NCBI GenBank assembly: GCA_043744715.1
Contig: JAYTUE010000214.1
Coordinates: 1 to 64,000, forward strand
DNA length: 64,000 nt
Direction of reading: 5' to 3'
DNA from: CANJSG01 sp043744715
GTDB taxonomy: Bacteria > Verrucomicrobiota > Verrucomicrobiia > Limisphaerales > CANJSG01
Positions 9,801 through 16,719 of the stretch are shown here, piece after piece. The position numbers and the translations under genes are program-made. Each line of letters starts with the position of its first letter. The stretch's first letter is position 1. Below the pieces are notes generated by a model. The model did no database searches, was not told the DNA's origin, and saw only the letters and a list, made by a program, of their open reading frames with translations.

Positions 9801-9835
9801 AGCCCGCCACCGCAGCTCCGCCCGAGGGGAAATGA
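6815..9835 (+). CDS. large AsmA/TamB-like envelope protein
   Basis: At 1006 residues this is the largest gene in the window. ATG 6815 lies one base after the DUF4340 stop. It has a basic N-terminus and one membrane segment (about 26-47), then a long repetitive beta-strand-rich periplasmic region with many T-N, F-T-N-G-F and L-T-N-x phrases. A C-terminal stretch (about 830-970: D-I-D-L-H-R-F, G-L-L-T-G-N-L-T-V, L-N-Y-R-G-T-V-D-F) resembles the AsmA C-terminal region. AsmA-like proteins are thought to form hydrophobic grooves that bridge inner and outer membranes for lipid transfer. I infer that role here from fold resemblance only. The link to a Gld-type ABC operon is unusual. Confidence 0.75.
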   Translation: MKPKPSGRPWLRRCRVVFRWCRIAVWLAILALICAVIYVTEIGIPEFAKERIKSGLRVQGIDLDFERARFRWLQGVQVDLLTIGWRGVPGTITAAEATVDLDQKSLARGEWRIESISVRDAAMRLVPSEAHIRPVDVSEVQLKISFPDTNSVMLDRFKGRLRQGSFSFFVGITNTWALTNLIARPADVRVKPAGPFSMTNQVNRLAEWIDRFNLDSSSHVHISVTGDAADPEGVAGLVKLTVPTIDTPWGLASNLVVTSSIRDLFTDVTESGVDLAVSADRAWTPWGEGDGVSVKGHVKPAGQDMRLWEARLDVRATNASSRWATARAFNIRMDALLDTRNAVPPRASGHMDVVGLETKWFTLGSGSVHFDRLPETNEWAAVTNHLTLGLWTNVLPHRLNFSAALTNIATPELTIPSARITAGWKAPSLGVSAFDLELASGPLSGRAAIDVATRVVEWTAEAKFDLHEALPLLPPASQRWLTQFTWGAPPEASASGGVRLPAWTNSAPDWRGEVQPSLRLAGIFSVTNGSYRGLPVDSAVGSFNYTNLLWHLPNVRLKRPEGAVDLEFTSTDQGSRQTFKFVSTIDPQILRPLFPTNATRVFDLFEFRTMPVIEADLHYFKDEPEKTVAAAHLVISNASFRTQWVDRVEATVAFTNGFIQARDVRVERGTNWARGEWVGFDLGTSILTISNGTAQFELEPFLRAIGPRTWKTMEPYRFLDVPKAKVSGWLNTSDVDEVDLRFVADAGRFEWNRYAVDQLVGEARWLGRSLILTNMAGRGYGDGTIAGSAFFEFADLGQTDFRFALDFADIDLHRFMLGLAVTNRLEGLLTGNLTVTDGSEWRPTGWNGYGWARLTNGFIWEYPIFGILSPVLDTISPGAGKDHARSATTTFILTNNVAFTDDMELRAAALRLNYRGTVDFEQRVNARVDAVLLRDTPLLGPLLSLALSPFTRLFEYEITGTLKEPVQKAAYIPGFLMKILTPFDTLKKLLPEPENKPATAAPPEGK

Positions 9836-9872
9836 GCTTGGACGTTCCGCAGCCGGTGCCTAGCGTCCGGCC

Positions 9873-10322
9873 ATGATCAAGCGGCTCGTCCTTGCCTTCC
9901 TCCTCATGGGAATCGCCTCCGTCCATGCGGCGGAGGTGAAGATCTTGAAGGTGCTGCCGCTCCATCTTGATCTGAAGGGCCGGCACGCTCTTTCGCCCAG
10001 CCTCTTCGACCGCGACGCCTACCAGTCCCAGCTCAAGAGGAACCCGGCCCTGCGGTCCGCGTTGAAGCTGGAGATCCAGTGGAAGGCGCCGAAGAAGTCC
10101 GGCGAAGCCGAGATCCGCGTGGAACTGCGCGGCTCCTCCCCGACCGGAACTGATACCGTGACCCTGAAGGAAACCGCCCAGCCGACGGGCCTCTTCAGCA
10201 AGTGGAAGTCGGTGAAGCTCGAAGGGGAGGCCTTCAAGAAGTTCGGCGAACTCCTCGCCTGGCGCGTGACAATTTGGCAAGGCGGCCAGCAGGTGGCGGA
10301 GCAGAGATCGTTTCTCTGGTAA
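9873..10322 (+). CDS. small secreted hypothetical protein
   Basis: A 149-residue protein with a clear signal peptide (basic MIKR, hydrophobic core, cleavage near A-S-V-H-A-A at 16-21). The mature part is beta-rich, with a strand pattern L-P-L-H-L-D, L-E-I-Q-W-K, I-R-V-E-L-R and W-R-V-T-I-W-Q typical of a small immunoglobulin-like sandwich. I do not recognise a family. It lies 37 bases downstream of the AsmA-like gene in the same direction, so it may be the last gene of that operon. Confidence 0.7.
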   Translation: MIKRLVLAFLLMGIASVHAAEVKILKVLPLHLDLKGRHALSPSLFDRDAYQSQLKRNPALRSALKLEIQWKAPKKSGEAEIRVELRGSSPTGTDTVTLKETAQPTGLFSKWKSVKLEGEAFKKFGELLAWRVTIWQGGQQVAEQRSFLW

Positions 10323-10399
10323 GCCTGCGACGACTTGGTGTGAGCAGAGAAGTAGTATCGGCATTCTCCGTTTCCCTTCCCCGGAGAAATCCATGGCTC

Positions 10400-10600
10400 A
10401 GCCGGGATCATGCAGTGGAAGGACGAGCCGCGAAGCGGCCTCGGGAAGGTAGGGCAGCGCATCTTGCCTGCCCAGGGCGCTGCCGGCCTGAAATCAAACA
10501 GTGCGGGCGGATCAGGATGCCGGGCAATCCGGGAACCCTTGTCACCACGGGGCAGGCTGGAAGCCCGCCCTACTCTCTGCTGCATGAGTCCGGCTCAGAA
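10400..10600 (+). repeat. dispersed repeat copy A, with inverted terminal cores
   Basis: This gap segment is a close relative of 55087-55289. Both begin AGCCGGGATCATGCAG and both contain CGCGAAGCGG, GTAGGGCAG, GGGAACCCTTGTCA and GGGGCAGGCTGGAAGCCCGC, ending GTCCGGCTCAGAA. Within it, GTAGGGC...CTGCCC near 10449 and GGGCAGGCTGGAAGCCCGCC near 10550 are imperfect inverted copies of one another. No reading frame is conserved between the two copies. It behaves like a small non-autonomous or REP/BIME-type element in the gap between two convergent genes. Confidence 0.75.
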
Positions 10601-11581
10601 TAGCGACCCGACGGCGGTGCTGATGACTTGGAGCGGGCCGGTGTCCTCGAGGCCTTCGGTGGCCTTGTCGAGCTTCTGGAGGGAGAGCTTGATGTTCTTG
10701 AGCAGGCTCTCGTCGTTGACGAGCTTGCCCACGGTGCCCTCGCCCCGGTTGATCTTCTGCATGATCTCCCGAAGGGTCGTCATCGCGAGGGAGGTCTCGT
10801 TGTAGAGGGTCTCGTCCTTGAGCAGCTTGCCCACCGTGCCCTGGCCCTTCTCGATGTCGGCGAAGATGCCCTTGGCTTGGCCGAGGGTGAGCTTCAGGTC
10901 GTCGGACAGGGACTGCATCGTGCCCTGGAGATTGCTCACGGTGGTGAGGGTCGTGTTGTAGAGCGCGGGGTCGTTGACGAGCAGGCCGACGGTGCCCTTA
11001 CCTTGGGCGATGTTGTCGGAGATGGTCTTCAGGTTGCCGATGGTGGCGGTGAGCGGGAGCTGGTTCTGCTTGAGGAAATCGGTGAAGGGCCCGAGCAGGT
11101 TGTCGATCTTGTCGCCGGTGAAGCTCTTGGTGAGGTTCTCCACGCCGGTCGCGACGTTGTCGAGCCGGGCCATGATCTGGCTGAGGTCGGGCTGCTCGGC
11201 GGTCTGGAGGAAGGCCCCTTCGGCGGCGAGGACTCCGGCGGACGTGCCGAAGTCGATGGCGACGAAGTTCTGTCCCATGAGCCCGGTGAACTTGACCGTG
11301 GCCTTGCTGTCGGTGCGCACGGCGGTGTTCTTGCTGAAGACGCGGAAAGTGACGCGCACCTGGCTGTTGGTGAGGCCCACGGATTCGACGCGGCCGATCT
11401 CGACGCCGGCCATCTTCACCGGGTCGCCGACCTTCAGCTCCTGGATGTTGTTGAAGAGCGCGTTGAGCTTGTAGCCGCCCTTGAAGAAGGAGGTCCCGCC
11501 CAGCATCTCGAGGATGATGAAGGCGGCGATGAGCGCGAGGGCGAAGAACAGGCCGAGGCGGGTTTCCAGGGTGTTTTTCAT
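10595..11581 (-). CDS. MCE-family lipid transport substrate-binding protein, MlaD-like
   Basis: MlaD-type proteins are membrane-anchored periplasmic subunits that carry phospholipids between the outer membrane and the inner-membrane ABC complex. This 328-residue protein has one N-terminal membrane helix (about 9-27) and an MCE domain (about 36-115) with V-G-D-P-V-K-M-A-G-V-E-I-G-R-V at 51-65. A long helical tail follows, carrying three copies of a G-x-G-T-V-G-x-L-[LV]-x-[DN] motif (near 195, 246 and 281). Tails of this kind are common in MCE proteins of Gram-negatives with long MlaD forms. It follows the MlaF-like gene by 14 bases. Confidence 0.9.
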   Translation of the reverse strand: MKNTLETRLGLFFALALIAAFIILEMLGGTSFFKGGYKLNALFNNIQELKVGDPVKMAGVEIGRVESVGLTNSQVRVTFRVFSKNTAVRTDSKATVKFTGLMGQNFVAIDFGTSAGVLAAEGAFLQTAEQPDLSQIMARLDNVATGVENLTKSFTGDKIDNLLGPFTDFLKQNQLPLTATIGNLKTISDNIAQGKGTVGLLVNDPALYNTTLTTVSNLQGTMQSLSDDLKLTLGQAKGIFADIEKGQGTVGKLLKDETLYNETSLAMTTLREIMQKINRGEGTVGKLVNDESLLKNIKLSLQKLDKATEGLEDTGPLQVISTAVGSLF

Positions 11582-11595
11582 GGTGGGAAAGCGTT

Positions 11596-12372
11596 TCAGG
11601 TCTGCGGACGGGCGGGCTGGCGGCGGACGAGCCGTTCGGGGTTCACCAACTGTTGGATGAAGGGGTCGCCGTGGCGGAGAACCTCCTCGGGCGTGCCGAT
11701 GAAGACGATCTCGCCCTCGCGGAGGATCGCCATGCGGTCGGCGATGCCGAAGGCGAGGTCGCGGTCGTGCGACACCACGATCGACGTGGCGCCCATGCGG
11801 TCGCGGAGCGCGAGGATCTCCTCGCCGATGGTGACGGAGCTGATGGGATCGAGCTCGCTCGTGGGTTCGTCGTAGAGCACCAGCTCGGGCTCGATGACGA
11901 GGGCGCGGGCGATGGCGACGCGCTTGCGCATGCCGCCGGAGAGTTCGGAGGGGAACTTCTCCTCCACGCCCTTGAGCCCGACGAGCTCCAGCTTCTCCGT
12001 CACGATGGTGCGGATCTCGTCGCGCGTCTTGAGCCGGTGTTCGCTGAGGTAGAGGCCGACGTTCTCGCCGACGGTCAGGGAGTTCAACAGGGCGCCGGAC
12101 TGGAAGACCATGGCCATTCGATGACGGTCCATCACGCCTTCCCCGCCGACGGGCCGGCCCTCGATCAGGATCTCACCCGCATCGGCCGGCTCGAGGCCGA
12201 TGATGTGCCGGAGGAGCACGCTCTTGCCGCTCCCGCTCGGGCCCATGATGACGAAGATCTCGCCGGGCTCGACCGCGAAGCCGATGCCCTTGAGCACGGA
12301 CTGGGCGCCGTAGGCCTTGCGCAGCCCCTGGACTTCTACCCGGACGCCGGAAGTGGAGGTGGCGGAGGACAT
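11596..12372 (-). CDS. MCE/Mla ABC transporter ATP-binding protein, MlaF-like
   Basis: This 258-residue ATPase should energise the MlaE-like permease encoded just upstream. Motifs: Walker A G-P-S-G-S-G-K-S (44-51), Q-loop M-V-F-Q-S-G-A-L (88-95), signature L-S-G-G-M (144-148), Walker B E-L-V-L-Y-D-E-P-T (163-171) and H-loop V-V-S-H-D. The F-Q-S-G-A-L-L-N-S-L and Y-D-E-P-T-S-x-L-D-P phrases are typical of the MlaF/Ttg2A branch. Order mlaE-mlaF-mlaD with 7 and 14 base gaps implies one transcript. No mlaB or mlaC homologue follows. Confidence 0.92.
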   Translation of the reverse strand: MSSATSTSGVRVEVQGLRKAYGAQSVLKGIGFAVEPGEIFVIMGPSGSGKSVLLRHIIGLEPADAGEILIEGRPVGGEGVMDRHRMAMVFQSGALLNSLTVGENVGLYLSEHRLKTRDEIRTIVTEKLELVGLKGVEEKFPSELSGGMRKRVAIARALVIEPELVLYDEPTSELDPISSVTIGEEILALRDRMGATSIVVSHDRDLAFGIADRMAILREGEIVFIGTPEEVLRHGDPFIQQLVNPERLVRRQPARPQT

Positions 12373-12379
12373 CAGGAAA

Positions 12380-13129
12380 TCATTTTCCGAAGTTCATCAG
12401 CAGGCGGGTGAGGAAGTAGTCGAGGATCAGTATCAGCACGATCGAGTTCACCACCGCCTTCGTGACCGAACGCCCGATCCCGCGTGGGCCGCCGCGCGTG
12501 GCCAGCCCCTGCTGGCAGCTCACCGTCCCGATGACCACGGCGAACGCCAGGGTCTTGACCATGCCGTCCACCACGTCCCCGAGTCCCACGACGTTCCGCA
12601 GGTTGGAAAAGAAGGCCGCGAAGGAGATGCCGATCTGGATATTGTTCGCGGCCACGAGCGCGCCACCCAACCAGCCTATGAGGATGGAGAGGATGACAAG
12701 CGCAGGCAGCGCGAGCGTGATCGCCACGAGCCTGGGGAGCACGAGGTAGTTGACCGGGTTGATGTTCATCGTCCGCAACGCGTCGATCTCCTGGTAGGCC
12801 TGCATCGATCCGATCTCGGCCGCCATGGCCGAGCCGATGCGTCCGGCGATGAGGATGGCCATCATCACGGGCGCGAGCTCCTTGCAGACCGAGATGCCGA
12901 CGAGCCCGCCGATGGCCGAGCCGAGCCCGCGTTCCACCAGCACCGGGCCGGTGTTGAGCGCCACGACTCCGCCGATGAAGAGCGACAGGATGCAGACCAT
13001 GAGCAGGCTGGCGTTGCCGATCTCGAAGAGCTGCTCGACCACCTTGGTGCGCTGGTTCCACAGGTTTCCCGGCAGCGCCTTCAGCGTCGCCACAAACAGG
13101 AGGATGAGTTCGCCGATGTGCCGGAGCAT
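12380..13129 (-). CDS. MCE/Mla ABC transporter permease, MlaE-like
   Basis: A 249-residue membrane protein of the MlaE/YrbE family, the channel subunit of an MCE phospholipid transporter. Family features are Q-x-x-x-I-G-N-A-S-L-L-M-V near 32-44, the conserved E-x-x-P-V-M-M-A-I-L-I-A-G-R-I-G-S-A-M-A-A-E-I-G-x-M stretch (about 84-109) that includes the coupling helix, then Q-E-I-D-A-L-R-T-M-N-I-N-P and five or so membrane segments. It is the first gene of the trio. The preceding gap to 13242 contains an inverted repeat rather than an obvious shared promoter with the upstream W-P-rich gene. Confidence 0.92.
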   Translation of the reverse strand: MLRHIGELILLFVATLKALPGNLWNQRTKVVEQLFEIGNASLLMVCILSLFIGGVVALNTGPVLVERGLGSAIGGLVGISVCKELAPVMMAILIAGRIGSAMAAEIGSMQAYQEIDALRTMNINPVNYLVLPRLVAITLALPALVILSILIGWLGGALVAANNIQIGISFAAFFSNLRNVVGLGDVVDGMVKTLAFAVVIGTVSCQQGLATRGGPRGIGRSVTKAVVNSIVLILILDYFLTRLLMNFGK

Positions 13130-13137
13130 GGTCGTTT

Positions 13138-13229
13138 ATCCGTGAAGGCCGCGAAGAGACGCGAAGATCGAAAGCAAGGTTCCGCAAGCATCTGGAGCAC
13201 CTTCGCGTTTCTTGGCGAACTTCGCGGAT
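13138..13229. repeat. imperfect inverted repeat with 29-base arms
   Basis: The arms are 13138-13166 (ATCCGTGAAGGCCGCGAAGA onward) and 13201-13229 (its near reverse complement, CTTCGCGTTTCTTGGCGAAC onward). They differ at a handful of positions and enclose 34 bases. The phrase CTTCGCG-T-CTT-CGCGG-CCTTCGCGGAT recurs in intergenic DNA of many bacterial genomes, so this may be a REP-like or MITE-like element. It lies between two same-strand genes and has no T tract, so it is not a typical terminator. Confidence 0.6.
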
Positions 13230-13241
13230 GAAATGGTTCTT

Positions 13242-14705
13242 CTACTTTGGCTCATTGCCGGTGGTCTTCGCCTTGCCGAAAGGAATGTAGAAGAGCCGCA
13301 CACGGCGGCCTTCCGGACGAGATTCATATTGGAACAGGCCGAAGAGGAAAGACGCTTTTCTCGTCCCGGGCGCTCTCTCGTGCCGGTAGAGGTTCCAGAG
13401 CAGCGACTCGCTGGAGGCGCCCGTCCTGGCATTCTGCTCGGATCGCCAGACCGACCAGAGCGGTGACCAGTTGCGCGGAATGCCGTCGTTGGCCGGGATG
13501 AACGGCTCGATGGGGGCGAGCACCTGCAGGCGGGTGGAACCGTCCTCGCGCCGCGTGGAGGTGAAGAGCGGCCAGAGATCGGTCCGGCGCTTGATGATCT
13601 CGCCCTCGTTCTTCTGCACCGTGTCGCTGTAGAGGAAGAGGAGGACGCGGGAACGTTCCTTCTCGAAGGTCTCGGCCTTGTAGCTCCGCCGCATCCAGAT
13701 CGGCCACGCGTAGAACTCGCTGTGCTGCGTGGCGTTGGTGCCCCTGCTGAAGATCGGCCAGACGCGGTTCATGTGCTTGCCCTCGCCCCGGGAAAAGACG
13801 ACGAGCGGCCACGGTGCGCCTACTTCATGGAACTTCTTCTCCCGGTCGTCCGTGATCGTCACGCCGAGCGGCCAGCCGTAGCTGGTCGAATCCCGCAGCG
13901 GCGAACGCATGAACGAATACAGCGGCAGGAGACTCTGGAAGCGGCCTTCGTTGCCCGTGCCGAGACCGAAGCGGGTGTTGAAGAAGAACGGCCAGCCGAC
14001 GAACAGCTTGTCGTGCCCGCCGATGGGCTCGGCCTCGTCGATCGAGTTGGTCCGCCAGGTGAGGCCCTTCGTCTCGTGGCCGACGACCGGCCAGAATTGC
14101 CAGCCCCGGAGTTCGTTGCCCTTCCGCAGATGGAAGAAAGGATAGACGTAGTTGTCCGTCACGACGTCCTTCTTGCGGCTGCGTATCCACAAGGGCCATG
14201 CGGCCCATTCAACCTCGTCGCGCAGCAACCGGCCCGTGGTGTGTCCGTAGAATGGAAGGACGGCGAGGTAGTCGTTCGTGCCGGACTTGGACTTCTGGCT
14301 GAAGTAGAATGGGAACACCGTGCGCCGTTCGTCGATGTCGCCGTTCTGCTGGGCGTCGCCGGCGAGACTCAGGAGCTGCCCCAGCTGCGAGCGCCATTCC
14401 GTGCCGGACTTGATGTGCGTGAAGAGGGGATAGAGGACGTGGATGCTGTCGCGCTCGATCTCGGGATCGGCCATCCGCGTGAACAACGGCGGCACTCCGT
14501 AGGTCGAGACGCCGTCCGACTCCTGCGAATACCAGAACGGGAAGAAGCCCTCCTCCCGTTCGCCCAGGTCGAGTGTCAGCCGGAGCCGGCTCCAGAGCGG
14601 CCCGAGATTGTCCCAGGCGGAGTCGTCAGCCCGCGCCGAAGACGCGAACGCGGTCCCGATGAGGACCGCGCCCGTAGCTGCGAAATGGCTGAGACCGCGA
14701 AACAT
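13242..14705 (-). CDS. secreted W-P-repeat protein of unknown function
   Basis: The chosen start (ATG 14705) gives a 487-residue protein with a signal peptide ending A-S-S-A-R-A (about 21-26). The mature protein repeats a short aromatic motif about every 40-60 residues: F-F-P-F-W-Y, V-L-Y-P-L-F, V-F-P-F-Y-F, A-A-W-P-L-W-I, V-G-W-P-F-F-F, Y-A-W-P-I-W-M, D-L-W-P-L-F and W-S-P-L-W. Such spacing suggests a beta-propeller or porin-like barrel built from repeated strands. I do not know a characterised homologue. It is upstream of and co-directional with the Mla-type trio, 112 bases away, so a role in the outer envelope is conceivable but unproven. Confidence 0.75.
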   Translation of the reverse strand: MFRGLSHFAATGAVLIGTAFASSARADDSAWDNLGPLWSRLRLTLDLGEREEGFFPFWYSQESDGVSTYGVPPLFTRMADPEIERDSIHVLYPLFTHIKSGTEWRSQLGQLLSLAGDAQQNGDIDERRTVFPFYFSQKSKSGTNDYLAVLPFYGHTTGRLLRDEVEWAAWPLWIRSRKKDVVTDNYVYPFFHLRKGNELRGWQFWPVVGHETKGLTWRTNSIDEAEPIGGHDKLFVGWPFFFNTRFGLGTGNEGRFQSLLPLYSFMRSPLRDSTSYGWPLGVTITDDREKKFHEVGAPWPLVVFSRGEGKHMNRVWPIFSRGTNATQHSEFYAWPIWMRRSYKAETFEKERSRVLLFLYSDTVQKNEGEIIKRRTDLWPLFTSTRREDGSTRLQVLAPIEPFIPANDGIPRNWSPLWSVWRSEQNARTGASSESLLWNLYRHERAPGTRKASFLFGLFQYESRPEGRRVRLFYIPFGKAKTTGNEPK

Positions 14706-14802
14706 GCTGGAACGCACGCTTAGTGAACACCCGCCCTGCGTCAAGCGGCCCGAAGGAGCGACGCTGCTTCTCATCCGTTGACCGGACCGATAGGGTCCGC
14801 GC

Positions 14803-16719
14803 GTGCCGGACTGGTTCTACAGGACTGTCTCCCAGCCGATCCTCCTGCGACTGCCGCCGGAGCCGGCGCGGAGATTCGTCCTGTCGTTCATGGCGTCCGT
14901 CGCGGCGCTGCCGTGCGGCCTGGGCGGAAGATTGATCGACTTTCTCGGGCACATGCGGCCGGAGGATGGCCTGAAGCGAACGGTCGCCGGAGTGGAACTG
15001 GCGGGGCCGATTGGTCTGGGAAGCCTGGTTGATCCCGGGGCCACGGCGATTGGTGCCTGGTCGCGGTTTGGGTTCTCCGTGATCGAGGTCGGGCCAATTT
15101 CGTCTCCGACATCCAGTCCGACACGACAGCTTCGGGGTGATCGCAGCGGTCGAACAATAGTGGCGAGCCCCGGACACGCAGGCCTATCCGCCGCCGAACT
15201 GAAAGCCCGGCTAAAGATTCTTCCAACCGAGTCCGTGAAGCTGCTCGTCCGCGTAGCCTGTCCGTCGGGCGGCGATGTGATCCGAGCGGTGTCGGAAATC
15301 CAACGGACGTGCGTTGACTTGTCCGACAGTGCTTGGGCCTTCGCCATCGAATTGCCGGGTGATGCCGGGTCGGCGGGAGGTTTTCTCGCGGAGCTTGGGG
15401 CACAGATGCGAGCCGCCGGGATTTCCACCTGGTTCGTCGTGGTCGCGCCGGAGGTGGCGGTCGATCTCTCCCGGGAAGCCCGAGCAAATGGCGCCGCAGG
15501 CTGCATCATCTCGACGACCGTCGCGAGCGAGGCTGGAGGAACTTTCGACCGTCATTCGTTGCCCGCGCTGGGCACGGCCGCCCGCGCGGTGCGTTCGGAT
15601 CTTGGGGAAGCGTGGGCCATCCTGACTTCCGGTGGCGTCCATGAACCGGTCGACGCCGAGGAGCTGGTCGGAGCAGGAGCCGATGTCTGCCTGATCGATT
15701 CCGGGTTTGTTTTCACCGGACCCGGATTGCCCAAGCGCATCAACGAACTGGTCGAAGCTGCCCGACCCCAGGCGCCAGTCGTCCCCGGCCCACCGCCGCG
15801 CATGGTCGAACAAAGCTGGTTCTGGGCGCTGCTTCTCGGGACGGCCATGCTCATCGGAAGCGTCCTCGCGCTGGCCATCGCCTCCACCCGAGTGGTGCTG
15901 CCGTATGACGAAGAGTTCTGCGGCTGGAGCCGGCCGGAGATCGAGTCGCACAATCCACTGTTACTGCCCTTCCTCGCCCACGATCGCGTCTGCCTGGCGG
16001 GCAGCATGATCGCCATCGGCCTGACCTATGTGGGTCTGGCGTGGAACGGAATCCGGCGCGGACGACATTGGGCACGGATCGCGGTCATCAGTTCGGCGGG
16101 CAGCGGGTTCGCCAGCTTCTTCCTGTTTCTCGGCTTTGGTTACCTCGATCCATTCCACGCCTTCGTAACGGCCATTCTTTCGCAGCTCTTTGCCTTGGCG
16201 ATCTTCGGAAAGGAAACCGTTCCGGCTCCGCCAAAGGCGTTGGACCGGACGACGGATGCCGCGTGGCTCCGCAGTCAATGGGGCCAGTTCCTTCTCATCC
16301 TGCACGCCATCGCCCTCATGGTGGCCGGCCTGTCGATTGCCGGAATCGGTGTGACGGTCGTGCTCGTGTGGACGGATCTCAATTTCCTCGGGACTTCGCT
16401 GGAAGGAATGACGGCATCCAATCCCAAGCTGCTGCCGCTGGTGGCCCACGACCGGGCGACCTTCGGCGGAATGCTCATCGCGTTGGGACTGGCTTGGCTG
16501 CTTTCGCTTCTGTGGGGCTTTCGCAAAGCAGAAGAATGGCTCTGGTGGAGCAAGCTGGCCGGTGGTGCCGCTTTCTACGCGGCGGTATTGGGCGTCCACT
16601 TCCACGTCGGCTACGTGGATCTGTGGCACCTGGTCCCGGCCTTTGCCGGGGCGGCGCTGATGGGATTGGGGCTTTTGCTGAGCCGCTCTTGGTTACTCGG
16701 GGCCAGCGAGAGCCTATGA
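14803..16719 (+). CDS. DHODH-like barrel fused to a duplicated membrane domain
   Basis: This 638-residue protein starts at GTG 14803. Residues 1-330 resemble class 2 dihydroorotate dehydrogenase: W-F-Y-R-x-x-x-Q-P-I-L at the start, the L-A-G-P-I-G-L-G-S and V-I-E-V-G-P-I segments, and a clear end (L-T-S-G-G-V, A-E-E-L-V-G-A-G-A-D, F-T-G-P-G-L-P-K-R-I-N-E-L). The loop normally reading S-x-N-x-S-x-P-N-T, which carries substrate-binding Asn and the catalytic Ser, reads A-I-E-L-P-G-D here, so pyrimidine synthesis is doubtful. Residues 338-635 hold about eight membrane segments in two copies, marked L-L-P-F-L-A-H-D-R (about 387) and L-L-P-L-V-A-H-D-R (about 545). The role is unknown. Confidence 0.75.
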   Translation: MPDWFYRTVSQPILLRLPPEPARRFVLSFMASVAALPCGLGGRLIDFLGHMRPEDGLKRTVAGVELAGPIGLGSLVDPGATAIGAWSRFGFSVIEVGPISSPTSSPTRQLRGDRSGRTIVASPGHAGLSAAELKARLKILPTESVKLLVRVACPSGGDVIRAVSEIQRTCVDLSDSAWAFAIELPGDAGSAGGFLAELGAQMRAAGISTWFVVVAPEVAVDLSREARANGAAGCIISTTVASEAGGTFDRHSLPALGTAARAVRSDLGEAWAILTSGGVHEPVDAEELVGAGADVCLIDSGFVFTGPGLPKRINELVEAARPQAPVVPGPPPRMVEQSWFWALLLGTAMLIGSVLALAIASTRVVLPYDEEFCGWSRPEIESHNPLLLPFLAHDRVCLAGSMIAIGLTYVGLAWNGIRRGRHWARIAVISSAGSGFASFFLFLGFGYLDPFHAFVTAILSQLFALAIFGKETVPAPPKALDRTTDAAWLRSQWGQFLLILHAIALMVAGLSIAGIGVTVVLVWTDLNFLGTSLEGMTASNPKLLPLVAHDRATFGGMLIALGLAWLLSLLWGFRKAEEWLWWSKLAGGAAFYAAVLGVHFHVGYVDLWHLVPAFAGAALMGLGLLLSRSWLLGASESL

